This document shows positions 27,317 through 35,498 of a DNA stretch of 64,000 bases, one piece after another. The notes below the pieces were generated by a model that was given only the letters and a program-made list of their open reading frames with translations, was not told the origin of the DNA and did not search any database. Position 1 is the stretch's first letter. Every line of letters begins with the position of its first letter. The translations under genes and the position numbers were made by a program. This stretch comes from Candidatus Gastranaerophilales bacterium (GTDB lineage Bacteria; Cyanobacteriota; Vampirovibrionia; Gastranaerophilales; Gastranaerophilaceae): NCBI GenBank assembly GCA_944323695.1, contig CALUTI010000009.1, forward strand, positions 1 through 64,000, read 5' to 3'.

Positions 27317-27969
27317 ATAAAAATAATAACAGAGAATTAATAGTATTTTTCGGCGGCTGGAGTTTTGACAGCCATCCGTTTGAGTGTATGGATTCAGGCG
27401 ACAGAGATATTATAATGTTCTACGATTACAGCGATTTGAATATCCCTGAAAATATCTTAAATGAAATATCAAACTACAGCAAAAAAATTCTTATAACCTG
27501 GTCAATGGGAGTTTTTACAGCATATTATTTGAAAGATAAACTGCCGGAATTTGATAAAAAAATTGCGGTAAACGGCACCCCATACCCTATTGATAATGAG
27601 TACGGAATACCCTTAAGAACTTTTGATTTGACGCTGAAATACGCGGGAACAGGTTTAAAGGGCAAATTTTATGAAAATGTATTTTCCGATAATAAACTTC
27701 TTCAAAAATATCTTGAAAATCCGGTTCAAAGATCTATAGAAAACCGCGTTTTTGAGCTTGAATCACTGGATAAGCTTATCAAAAATACAAAAATTAACTA
27801 TGACGGAAAGTTTTATAACAGCGCGATTATAGGCAATTCAGACAAAATCATTCCGACTAAAAACCAGATTAATATGTGGGGAAACAAGGCAAAAATTATT
27901 GATTGCGGACATTTTCCGTTTTATAATTTTAAAAGCTGGGACGAAATATGCAAAATAGCCAATCAATAA
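27298..27969 (+). CDS. bioG: Pimeloyl-ACP methyl ester esterase BioG (DUF452)
   Basis: 223-residue alpha/beta-hydrolase of the DUF452/BioG family, which removes the methyl group from pimeloyl-ACP methyl ester after two elongation rounds. Seen: FFGGWSFD (family start), nucleophile Ser69 in TWSMGV, likely Asp182 and His205 in DCGHFPF. Overlaps bioF by 19 bp and bioC by 22 bp, so the three are tightly coupled. It replaces the better-known BioH. Confidence 0.9.
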   Translation: MEYNWLNKNNNRELIVFFGGWSFDSHPFECMDSGDRDIIMFYDYSDLNIPENILNEISNYSKKILITWSMGVFTAYYLKDKLPEFDKKIAVNGTPYPIDNEYGIPLRTFDLTLKYAGTGLKGKFYENVFSDNKLLQKYLENPVQRSIENRVFELESLDKLIKNTKINYDGKFYNSAIIGNSDKIIPTKNQINMWGNKAKIIDCGHFPFYNFKSWDEICKIANQ

Positions 27970-28691
27970 AAAAACAATTTGAAAAAAGTATGGAAAAATA
28001 TGATGAAAACGCCATTGTACAAAATGATTTGGCGCAAAAACTTGTGTCGGAAACAGCCAAAATCCGCAATGATTTTAATACAATTCTGGAACTCGGAGCA
28101 GGGACAGGCCTTTTGACAAAACAAATAAAATCTCAGATGACTTTTAAAAAATTTTTTGCAAACGATTTGACTGAAAAATCCAAAAATTATATACAAAAAA
28201 TCATCCCTGATGCTAATTTTATACTGGGTAATGCAGCAAGGATTAAACCGCCGGTCAAAGCTGATTTAATAATTTCCAATGCTATGTTTCAGTGGTTTAG
28301 CAATCTGCCTGATGTAATTAATTACTACAAAAAATTTCTCAATAATGATGGAATTTTAGCATTTTCGACTTTTGGCAAAGAAAATTTTTGCGAGCTTAAA
28401 GAAATATCCGGCTTAACTCTCAAATATCTTTCAAAAGATGAAATTATAAAAATTTTAGAGACTGATTTTGAAATATTATATACAAATGTCTACACACAAA
28501 CTCTCGACTTTGAAAGCCCGCTTGAGCTTTTGGCACACATGAAAAACACCGGTGTAAATTCTCTCAGCTCAAAAATTTGGACTGTAAAAGACGTAAAAAA
28601 CTTCTGCAGCAAATACCTTGAAAAATACGAAAAAACTACACTTACCTATAACCCGATAATAACAATCGCAAAACTAAAATCACAATTATAA
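27948..28691 (+). CDS. bioC: Malonyl-ACP O-methyltransferase BioC
   Basis: 247-residue SAM methyltransferase that caps malonyl-ACP so that fatty acid synthesis can extend it to pimeloyl-ACP. Seen: N-terminal IKKQFEKSMEKYDENA (BioC-type FxxxAxxYD start), SAM motif I ILELGAGTGLLT, SNAMFQWF (BioC-typical after motif II) and LAHMKNTGVNSL, a segment diagnostic of BioC. Ends the bioFGC cluster; bioA, bioD and bioB are not in the window. Confidence 0.92.
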   Translation: MQNSQSIKKQFEKSMEKYDENAIVQNDLAQKLVSETAKIRNDFNTILELGAGTGLLTKQIKSQMTFKKFFANDLTEKSKNYIQKIIPDANFILGNAARIKPPVKADLIISNAMFQWFSNLPDVINYYKKFLNNDGILAFSTFGKENFCELKEISGLTLKYLSKDEIIKILETDFEILYTNVYTQTLDFESPLELLAHMKNTGVNSLSSKIWTVKDVKNFCSKYLEKYEKTTLTYNPIITIAKLKSQL

Positions 28692-28805
28692 TAAGAATTT
28701 TTATAAATACATCCTGACATGTATTCCAATTTGTAAAAAAAAATATTATAATCTTTACATAAAAACATTTTATTATTAAAATATGTTATAGAAGGGAATC
28801 CTGTA

Positions 28806-29450
28806 TTGTTAAATAATTTCGAAAATTTTGATAATTCCGAGACTTCAGTCAGAAAGTCATCCCTAATTCAGGAGAGAGTAAGCCTTGTATCAACTCACAT
28901 GTACAAGCAGTTTTTGGATTACCAGCATGCTACTGTAAACACAAACGAAATATTTATCAGAATGATTGATAATCTTCAGGCAGTATCTGAGACCTTGAAG
29001 CAGTCATTTTCTTCAAGAGGGATAACCACCCAGAATATTTATGTTGATACGGATGCCCAAAAATCTGTTGCCATAATAAACATTTTGTGGCACAAAATAA
29101 GCTTTACAACCCGCTGCAACTACCAGCCTCAAGCCTTATACAGAGAAAACGGCGAGCACCTTTTCTCAGGTCGTATTATGGCAGTTAAAGGCAACTACAA
29201 TGAAATTATGCAGGGAGTTAAAAACCACGACGACGAAATGGGCAGACTGCTTGAACACGAAGTAGCATCATTATTTGTTCCGGCAGAAACCAACCAGAAT
29301 ACAATTTTAAAAATTAAACATTTATCTAACAGAGAGTTTTACTTAAACCAGCTTGATGCCCCGCGGGAATTTGTTTTGAAAGTTGTCGAAACAATCTGCG
29401 GCGGCGGCTTCTACCACGAAGAAGGGGCTAGAAAACAATTTAATATTTAA
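28806..29450 (+). CDS. Hypothetical protein
   Basis: 214 residues; I do not recognise the family. It starts with TTG (GAAGGGA about 8 nt upstream); no ATG or GTG is closer. Contains no signal peptide or membrane segment. Residues 75-125 (IYVDTDAQKSVAIINILWHK, GRIMAVKGNYNEIM) look like a mixed alpha/beta domain. It stands alone between bioC and a small gene. Confidence 0.65.
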   Translation: MLNNFENFDNSETSVRKSSLIQERVSLVSTHMYKQFLDYQHATVNTNEIFIRMIDNLQAVSETLKQSFSSRGITTQNIYVDTDAQKSVAIINILWHKISFTTRCNYQPQALYRENGEHLFSGRIMAVKGNYNEIMQGVKNHDDEMGRLLEHEVASLFVPAETNQNTILKIKHLSNREFYLNQLDAPREFVLKVVETICGGGFYHEEGARKQFNI

Positions 29451-29516
29451 CCTTATTTTAACATTTGACTTATTGACATTTATCAAAAAATGACTAATAT
29501 ATAGTTGTAGGTGTAT

Positions 29517-29768
29517 ATGCGTTTAATAGAAAAATTAAAAGAGTACGAAAATCAATATATGTTTATCAGATGGGCAACAGGGGGAGAGTACGGAAAGCTT
29601 ACCTATGCCGGCGACGACTTTGTGGAATTTGACGTAATCGACGTTGACACAATGGAATACAGTGAAACCGTCTTAATCCATAGTCCTTTAATTCTTGAAG
29701 TCTGCATTGGCGGTGCTGATGTCGCAAGAATTTTAGCTGAAATTTCCTCTAAAATTTCATTGGATTAA
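29517..29768 (+). CDS. Small hypothetical protein
   Basis: 83-85 residues, starting with GTG 29511 or ATG 29517 (AGGTG just upstream). Beta-rich N-half (MFIRWATGGEYGKLTYAGDD, FVEFDVIDVDTMEYSE) that looks like a small Sm/barrel-type fold, then a helix. No family assigned. Preceded by TATATAGT-like -10. Sits before a prepilin gene. Confidence 0.6.
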   Translation: MRLIEKLKEYENQYMFIRWATGGEYGKLTYAGDDFVEFDVIDVDTMEYSETVLIHSPLILEVCIGGADVARILAEISSKISLD

Positions 29769-29851
29769 TCATGAGACATTAAAATATCCTTGCCCATATA
29801 CGTGATATCTGTTATAATAAAACCGTAACAGAATAATTGGAGGTTTTAAAT

Positions 29852-31177
29852 ATGGGCGCAAATTCACGCTATAACTACATTTCCACAAGGGGGGGGGGCA
29901 GTAGCTTAACCTCCCGGAATTCAGTTTGCTGTCATTCCGAACTTGGTTCGGAATCTCTAAATGAGATCCTGAAACAAGTTCAGGATGACATAAATATCAA
30001 CCCCACCCCTCGATGCGCAAAGGGAGCCAACGAGGAACGAGTTGTGCGACCCTGCTTCCGTAACGTAGTGAAGGTGCGGGGGAAGAATTTCTTAGTGAGC
30101 AAAACGAGCTTAGAAATTCGGGGGCGGGGCATATCGCTGAAAAATGCGCCCCAAAAGGCTGCCTTTACTTTGGCGGAGGTTTTGATTACTTTAGCTATTA
30201 TCGGAGTCATCGCTGCCATGACTATTCCTACTCTTGTTGCCAACTACCAGAACAAAGCATGGAATACTTCCGCTCAAGTATTTGAACGTAAGCTTACTGA
30301 AGCTCTCAAAACCATGAATACCCAACAATCTCTTGCAGGGTATTCAAATACTCTGGATTTTGTTAATGAGTTGTCAAAACATTTTAAAACTACGAAAATC
30401 TGCAATAATAATGATCTTTTATCTTGCTTTGAAGATAAAGTTATGTGGGGCGTAGGTGAAGAAGGTCCAAAAGAAGTCGATATGACTGATATTGTTTCTG
30501 CCACAAATTTCGGTCAAGAGAACTGGGGGACTGAATTAATCGGATTACAATTTGCAAACGGGACTACAGGACTTGTTGCATATAATCCTGATTGTAGACA
30601 AAATCCATATTCTAACGAAATTACAGGTATTTCTTGTATTGCTATGCTTTATGATACTGACGGGTTTAAAAATCCAAACACTTCAGGTAAAGATCTTCGC
30701 GGAATTAATGTTTTATCTTTAGACAGTAATTGTATTGTAAAAGTCAACGGTAAATGTCTTAGCGAAGCACAAGAGCTTGAAACTATGGATAGGAGTACGT
30801 GTGAAAACATAATAAACTCCGGTAAATACGGTAATAGATTTAGTGCATGGGAGATGTGCGGAGGATGCGATAGAGGAGGTGGATGTCATAGAGTAAGTGC
30901 CTTAGAAAAATGTGGTGGTCTTACCAAAATGCCATCTGGTTCTGATATGCAGGCTCTGGCGGATATTTTATACAAAAATGGGACAATAGATAAAAGCCTA
31001 TGTTCATCATTAAAATTTCCAAATTGTACTAGGTGGTACGATAATGTTGGTTTTGAGTCTTTTTATGTAAACAATATAAACGGAGGACATATAAGACAGG
31101 TAACTTTTTATTATGATAGATATAGTCCACCTTACGACAATAGCGACGCTGAATACGTAATGTGTGTTACCAATTAA
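29852..31177 (+). CDS. Type IV prepilin-like protein, phase-variable (G10 tract, ON here) with long repeat-derived leader
   Basis: ATG at 29852 follows GGAGG with 8-nt spacing. Codons run through ten G (29889-29898) and stay in frame, giving 441 residues. The leader before the cut site is 104 residues, against 22-26 in the sister loci, because a dispersed repeat (29931-29990 and flanking hairpins to about 30120) lies in frame inside it. Then comes KAAFTLAEVLITLAIIG, a pilin anchor with Glu at +5 and cleavage expected after Ala104. The mature part is about 337 residues, with several Cys pairs (EMCGGCDRGGGCH, CSSLKFPNC), suggesting a disulfide-rich globular head. Probably a minor pilin or surface adhesin. 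Whether PilD accepts such a long leader is unknown. Confidence 0.75.
   Translation: MGANSRYNYISTRGGGSSLTSRNSVCCHSELGSESLNEILKQVQDDININPTPRCAKGANEERVVRPCFRNVVKVRGKNFLVSKTSLEIRGRGISLKNAPQKAAFTLAEVLITLAIIGVIAAMTIPTLVANYQNKAWNTSAQVFERKLTEALKTMNTQQSLAGYSNTLDFVNELSKHFKTTKICNNNDLLSCFEDKVMWGVGEEGPKEVDMTDIVSATNFGQENWGTELIGLQFANGTTGLVAYNPDCRQNPYSNEITGISCIAMLYDTDGFKNPNTSGKDLRGINVLSLDSNCIVKVNGKCLSEAQELETMDRSTCENIINSGKYGNRFSAWEMCGGCDRGGGCHRVSALEKCGGLTKMPSGSDMQALADILYKNGTIDKSLCSSLKFPNCTRWYDNVGFESFYVNNINGGHIRQVTFYYDRYSPPYDNSDAEYVMCVTN
29931..29990 (+). repeat. Dispersed double-palindrome repeat inside a prepilin leader
   Basis: CATTCCGAAC/GTTCGGAATC followed by ATCCTGAA/TTCAGGAT. Same unit as 17996-18054. 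Here it is translated in frame as part of the prepilin leader. Confidence 0.75.
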
Positions 31178-31461
31178 CATATTTTTATAAAAATAAAAAA
31201 ACATTTAAAATGTCTGTAGTCCGTAGGTTGTGCATATATGCCCAACCTACGGCGCTGATATGACAAAGTGCGTACCCGACACATTGATAGAATTTTCGCC
31301 AAAGTTGTCAAACATGACTACGTGGTAGCACCACAAAAAAAAAGTCACATCTTTGTGACTTTGAACAATAATCTTGGGAGGAGATTTGGGGATAGTTGTA
31401 CATGCATGATAATTCAAGCATGCCAAATTTGTTACATGTGTAGAATAAAAATTAATAAATC
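31178..31461. other. Intergenic region with two strong hairpins
   Basis: 31221-31252: inverted repeat CCGTAGGTTG/CAACCTACGG with self-complementary GCATATATGC in the loop, a REP-like palindrome. 31331-31363: stem AAGTCACA/TGTGACTT whose T-run (nine T) is on the minus strand, so it terminates minus-strand transcription, although no minus-strand gene is known upstream. No protein gene is convincing here. Confidence 0.6.
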
Positions 31462-31490
31462 TTTACATTTACTTGATTTTGTATTATAAT
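31462..31490 (+). promoter_or_regulatory. Promoter of aroQ
   Basis: TTTACA, 17-nt spacer, TATAAT. Transcription would begin at about 31497, the first base of an in-frame ATG, so a leaderless mRNA is likely. Confidence 0.8.
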
Positions 31491-31496
31491 ATATGC

Positions 31497-31955
31497 ATGA
31501 GAAAAAGCATGCGAATTTTAATAATTAATGGTGTAAACCTCAATATGCTTGGCTACAGAGAGCCGGAGCAGTACGGTAAAATTACACTTAAAGAGCTGGA
31601 AAAAGAACTCCACGCTTATTCATTCGGTCTCGGAATTGATATAGAAACCTTCCAAAGCAACATGGAAGGCGCTATTGTTGAGAGAATTCAACAGGCAAGA
31701 GAACATTTTGACGGAATCATCCTGAATGCCGGCGCATACACTCACACAAGCATTGCAATCCGCGATGCCATAATTACAGCGGACATGCCAGTTGTGGAAA
31801 TCCACATGTCAAATATATACAGACGGGAAAATTTCCGCCATGAATCAGTTATCGCACCTGTATGCATAGGACAAATTGCCGGTTTTAAAGCCGACAGTTA
31901 CAAATTAGGTCTAAAAGCTCTCGTTAACTACCTGAATGACAGCGAAAATTTATAG
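31497..31955 (+). CDS. aroQ: 3-dehydroquinate dehydratase, type II
   Basis: About 152 residues; dehydrates 3-dehydroquinate to 3-dehydroshikimate in the shikimate pathway. Seen: NGVNLNMLGYREPEQYG (catalytic Tyr loop), SNMEGAIVERIQ, ILNAGAYTHTS, VEIHMSNIYRRE and FRHESVIAPVC with the catalytic His. ATG 31497 coincides with the predicted transcription start; ATG 31509 (MRILIING) is a possible internal start. Lone gene, not in an aro cluster. Confidence 0.95.
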   Translation: MRKSMRILIINGVNLNMLGYREPEQYGKITLKELEKELHAYSFGLGIDIETFQSNMEGAIVERIQQAREHFDGIILNAGAYTHTSIAIRDAIITADMPVVEIHMSNIYRRENFRHESVIAPVCIGQIAGFKADSYKLGLKALVNYLNDSENL

Positions 31956-32276
31956 AAAGAATTCATCTGCGAATGCACCCATAAGCTCTGCGGCTTCTAC
32001 AGGGGTTTTTCCGTATCGTTCGCACATTTCAAAAAACTCAAGAGATTTTTGCACCACTTCAGGATTTTTAAATAAAGGTTCCAAATCTTTTTCAGCAGGG
32101 GTTTTAGAAACTTGAGAACGCCCTATAACTTCAGCAGGCATTTTCCCTAAATCAGTGACTTCAGAAGATTCAACAGGAATGATTTCAGGCTGGAGATTTA
32201 AATCTTTTCTTGCTGCCTGAACACCCTGAAAATTAATATTACTTGAATTTGCCGTATTGTTATTTACTTCTCTCAT
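31950..32276 (-). CDS. Small hypothetical protein with N-terminal INFQG motif
   Basis: 108 residues from the ATG at 32276, chosen because AAAGGTGAT lies 4 nt upstream. It begins MREVNNNTANSSNINFQGV; the short N-x-F-x-G style motif close to the N-terminus recurs in several unknown proteins of this window. The rest is a low-complexity linker and a C-terminal helix (VVQKSLEFFEMCERYGKT). Overlaps the end of aroQ by 6 bp on the other strand. Function unknown. Confidence 0.65.
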   Translation of the reverse strand: MREVNNNTANSSNINFQGVQAARKDLNLQPEIIPVESSEVTDLGKMPAEVIGRSQVSKTPAEKDLEPLFKNPEVVQKSLEFFEMCERYGKTPVEAAELMGAFADEFFL

Positions 32277-32421
32277 AAGTATCACCTTTCCGGGTATTTA
32301 ACCTCGCATATCTTTCATTCTAAAACGCATAAAAGATTTTTTTTGCTACTTTAACACAAAAAAAATTACAAAAATTAATAAATTATATTATGAAATATTC
32401 GTAATATTTTTTTATGCTATT

Positions 32422-33588
32422 ATGAATTATATAATAATAAAGGAACTATTGCAAATTATGAACGTAGGTAATGTATTTAGAGATTTTTTGTATGGATTAA
32501 ATTTTAAAAAAGTAGTAAAAAATCTTCCGGATGCGGTTTTAATAGTGGAAACTGACGGAAGAATATCTTGGGTAAACGATAAAGCAACAACTATTTTTGA
32601 AGGCGGAAGAAGGTTGATAAAAAGCTATCACTTTGATGATTTAGTAGATAAAGGCAGAGAAAAAATTGAGAAATCAATTGCAACCAGAACCCCTATTATA
32701 GCCGGAGCTTTTACCCCGACAGCAAAAGAATTTTTTATAGAATTAAATGCAAAAGTATGTCACGGACGTTATATTGTTACAATCCGTGATATAACAGCTA
32801 TGACAAATGTTTTGAGTAATGCAGAGCAGACAAGCCAGTTCAATAAAGAAAAAAATGCCATGCTGGTCAAACTCTCAAACGAAATTAAATCTCCAATCAC
32901 ATCAATCGTAGGCTTTTCTCAGGCGCTTCTTGACGGTTTGGGTGGCGAGATTACAGAAAAACAGGATAAATATGTAAGAATAATCAATAAAAATTCTAAT
33001 GATTTGTTGAATTTTATGGATAAACTTATTGAATTTTCATATGCCGAATCAACTTTGTACGAGTATGATTATCAGACTTTTGATATTATAAATGCCGTAC
33101 AAAATATAATTAGAGCAAATGATTTGGCAGTAACGAACAAAGGATTGACCGTAAACTTTGACTATGAAGAAGTTGCAAAACGTGCAATATTCTCTGATGA
33201 AAAGACTTTGAAAACAATTTTACAAAATCTTTTTGAAACATCAATCAAACTTACAGACACAGGCTCAATTTCATTCAGAATTTTCTACCCTGATCCGGAA
33301 ATGATAAAAGGAATGAAGGTTTTTGAAAATTATAAAGAAAATTCACTGATGCAAATAACAATAACCGATACAGGCATAGGCTTACAGGAAACTGAATTGG
33401 ACGGTTTATTTGAACCATACAATCAGCTTGATAAAACAAACAAAAAGAATATTGTCCGCTCTATCAGTCTCGGAACGGCAAACATTCTTGCAAGACGCCT
33501 CAATGGTGTTGTTTGGGCGGAATCCGAAGTTATGAAAGGAACAACTTTTAATGTTATAATCCCGATTGAAAAGGATTTTATCGCGTGA
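32422..33588 (+). CDS. Degenerate sensor histidine kinase (PAS plus GHKL), likely pseudokinase
   Basis: 388 residues. Residues 28-125 are a PAS domain (LPDAVLIVETDGRISWVN). The dimerisation helix reads LVKLSNEIKSPITSIVGFSQ: the phosphoacceptor His of the usual SHE(I/L)RTPL is Asn153. In the ATPase part the N-box is NLFETSIK, with the metal-binding Asn changed to Thr273, and the second glycine box is degraded, while DTGIGL (316-321) is kept. So autophosphorylation is unlikely; it may act as a regulator by binding a partner. Start uncertain (ATG 32422, TTG 32449 near AAAGGA, or ATG 32458). Its TGA overlaps the GTG of the ABC ATPase gene, implying joint expression. Confidence 0.8.
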   Translation: MNYIIIKELLQIMNVGNVFRDFLYGLNFKKVVKNLPDAVLIVETDGRISWVNDKATTIFEGGRRLIKSYHFDDLVDKGREKIEKSIATRTPIIAGAFTPTAKEFFIELNAKVCHGRYIVTIRDITAMTNVLSNAEQTSQFNKEKNAMLVKLSNEIKSPITSIVGFSQALLDGLGGEITEKQDKYVRIINKNSNDLLNFMDKLIEFSYAESTLYEYDYQTFDIINAVQNIIRANDLAVTNKGLTVNFDYEEVAKRAIFSDEKTLKTILQNLFETSIKLTDTGSISFRIFYPDPEMIKGMKVFENYKENSLMQITITDTGIGLQETELDGLFEPYNQLDKTNKKNIVRSISLGTANILARRLNGVVWAESEVMKGTTFNVIIPIEKDFIA

Positions 33589-34571
33589 GTAATGTTGTTT
33601 TAAAAAACGTAAGCAAGGCTTATGACAAAAATGTTGTAATAAACAACATAAATTTGGAAATAAAAGACAAAGAATTTGTAGTTCTTGTCGGGGCTTCAGG
33701 CTGCGGGAAATCAACGATTTTGAGGATGATTGCAGGTCTGGAGGATATTACCACCGGCGAAATTCTTATCGGCGATAAAAAAGTAAATGATATTCCGCCA
33801 AAAGACAGGGATATCGCGTTTGTTTTCCAAAGTTATGCACTCTATCCGCACATGACCGTAAGAGAAAATATCGCCTTCGGGTTAAAAATGCGAAAAGTTG
33901 ATAAAAAAATTATTGAGCAAAAGGTTCAAGAAGCCGCTGAAATACTTGATCTGACCGAATATTTAGACAGAAAGCCAAAACAATTATCCGGCGGACAACG
34001 TCAGCGTGTAGCTTTAGGACGTGCAATAGTCAGAAATCCGAAAGTATTCCTGATGGATGAACCTTTATCTAATCTGGATGCCAAATTGCGTGTTCAAATG
34101 CGCTCTGAGATTAAAAAATTACACGAAAAACTGCAGACAACCTTTATTTACGTAACACATGATCAAACGGAAGCTCTGACTATGGGGGACAGAATTGTTG
34201 TTCTTGATAAAGGCATAATACAGCAGGTTGACAAACCTGAAGAAATCTATAATAATCCGGCGAACACCTTTGTTGCAGGCTTTATTGGTTCTCCGCAAAT
34301 GAACTTTATTGAAGGAAAAGATTTAGGGTTGGATGAAAATATTTTATATGGTGTAAGACCTGAAAAAATGATTTGCGGCGGTCAGATTAAAAAAACAGTT
34401 GATGTTGAAATTACAGAGCTTTTAGGAAGTGAAAAAATCGCTTATTTCAATATAGGCAGCAGAAAATGCAGCGCAAAACTTACCTCTGACTACAATTTTG
34501 ATAAAACTCTTGAAATAAGCATACGTGAAGAAGATTTATACAAATTTGACAAAAACGGCATGAGGGTTTAA
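33585..34571 (+). CDS. ABC transporter ATPase, MalK/UgpC (CUT1) type
   Basis: 328-residue ATPase energising a sugar-type importer. Seen: Walker A GASGCGKST, Q-loop FQSYALYP, signature LSGGQRQR, Walker B VFLMDEPLSNLDAKLR, H-switch YVTHDQTEA, and a C-terminal TOBE-like regulatory domain (ILYGVRPEKMI). No permease genes are close; a matching binding protein lies at 51039. Such solitary MsmK/UgpC-like ATPases can serve several importers. Overlaps the pseudokinase stop (GTGA). Confidence 0.92.
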   Translation: MSNVVLKNVSKAYDKNVVINNINLEIKDKEFVVLVGASGCGKSTILRMIAGLEDITTGEILIGDKKVNDIPPKDRDIAFVFQSYALYPHMTVRENIAFGLKMRKVDKKIIEQKVQEAAEILDLTEYLDRKPKQLSGGQRQRVALGRAIVRNPKVFLMDEPLSNLDAKLRVQMRSEIKKLHEKLQTTFIYVTHDQTEALTMGDRIVVLDKGIIQQVDKPEEIYNNPANTFVAGFIGSPQMNFIEGKDLGLDENILYGVRPEKMICGGQIKKTVDVEITELLGSEKIAYFNIGSRKCSAKLTSDYNFDKTLEISIREEDLYKFDKNGMRV

Positions 34572-34720
34572 TCAAATTCATCCTTTTCATCAACCCAGAT
34601 AATAGTTATATTAACGGGTTGCGTAAACGGATTTGTCATATTCAATACACTGTTTTTTGCAAGTGCATCATAGTATGCAATTTGTTCCGCCAATTTTTTT
34701 GTATATGCAAATAAATTCAT
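34568..34720 (-). CDS. 50-residue small protein
   Basis: Minus-strand reading frame from ATG 34720: begins MNLFAYTKKLAEQIAYYDAL and ends VDEKDEFD. The ribosome-binding site GGAAGG lies 6 nt upstream of the ATG. It converges with the ABC ATPase gene, sharing 3 bp at the stops. Short but well-formed; no homology recognised. Codon use looks coding. Confidence 0.6.
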   Translation of the reverse strand: MNLFAYTKKLAEQIAYYDALAKNSVLNMTNPFTQPVNITIIWVDEKDEFD

Positions 34721-34888
34721 AATCTACCTTCCTGACTATTTCATAACTATATTATGCTTGTTTTATAATCCTGATTAATCCCCATAAAGCAGTGTATTTA
34801 TTTTGTGTAATAGCCCCTATGGCTAATCTTGTTTTCTAATTGCAAAAAATATTGATAATAATTATCCTTTTATAAAAGGAGATTAGCT

Positions 34889-35461
34889 ATGAAAAACTTA
34901 AAAGGAACCAAAACCGAACAAAATCTTATAAACGCATTTGCGGGGGAATCACAAGCCCGCAACAGATATTCTTTCTTTGCAAAAGTCGCAAAGGAAGAAG
35001 GCTATGAACAAATTGCCGCAATATTTCTTGAAACAGCCGAAAACGAAAAAGAACACGCAAAACTTTTTTATAAACACATCGGGAATACTCTGGGTCATGT
35101 TGATTCTTCATATCCTTTTGAACTGGGAACAACAGAAGAAAACCTTGAAAGCGCAATAAAAGGCGAACACGAAGAATGGGAAATCCTTTATGCAGAAGGC
35201 GAAAAAGTCGCCAGAGAAGAAGGTTTTGATGATGTGGCGGACACTTTTCACCATATAATTAACTCAGAACAACATCATTATAACCGATATAAAAAGCTTC
35301 TTGAAAATATAAAAAATGATACGGTATTTAAAAAGCCTACGGAAGTAACCTGGATGTGCAGAGAATGCGGATACCTTTGCAAAAGTAAATGCGCACCCCA
35401 AAAATGTCCGAATTGTGACCACCCTCAGGCATATTTCCAAATTTTGTGCGAAAATTACTAG
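34889..35461 (+). CDS. rbr: Rubrerythrin
   Basis: 190-residue non-haem diiron peroxidase that reduces hydrogen peroxide in anaerobes. The N-terminal four-helix bundle has the ligands Glu20 (AGESQAR), ExxH at Glu53-His56 (ENEKEH), and the second pair EGEKVAREEG / INSEQHHYNRY; the C-terminal rubredoxin-like domain has CRECGY and CPNCDHP. Extra cysteines (LCKSKCAP) lie between the two pairs. AAAGGAGA before the ATG. Single-gene transcript. Confidence 0.95.
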   Translation: MKNLKGTKTEQNLINAFAGESQARNRYSFFAKVAKEEGYEQIAAIFLETAENEKEHAKLFYKHIGNTLGHVDSSYPFELGTTEENLESAIKGEHEEWEILYAEGEKVAREEGFDDVADTFHHIINSEQHHYNRYKKLLENIKNDTVFKKPTEVTWMCRECGYLCKSKCAPQKCPNCDHPQAYFQILCENY

Positions 35462-35490
35462 TTGCCATATACATGCTTGTTTTATATAAT
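35462..35490 (+). promoter_or_regulatory. Promoter of the AsmA/TamB-like gene
   Basis: TTGCCA, 17-nt spacer, TATAAT, ending 8 nt before the ATG at 35499. No space for a usual ribosome-binding site. Confidence 0.75.
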
Positions 35491-35498
35491 ATAAAAGA

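Noticed and set aside
31268-31489. Plus-strand 73-residue reading frame before aroQ
   Set aside because: It spans a terminator-like hairpin and the aroQ promoter, has no good ribosome-binding site and unlikely composition.
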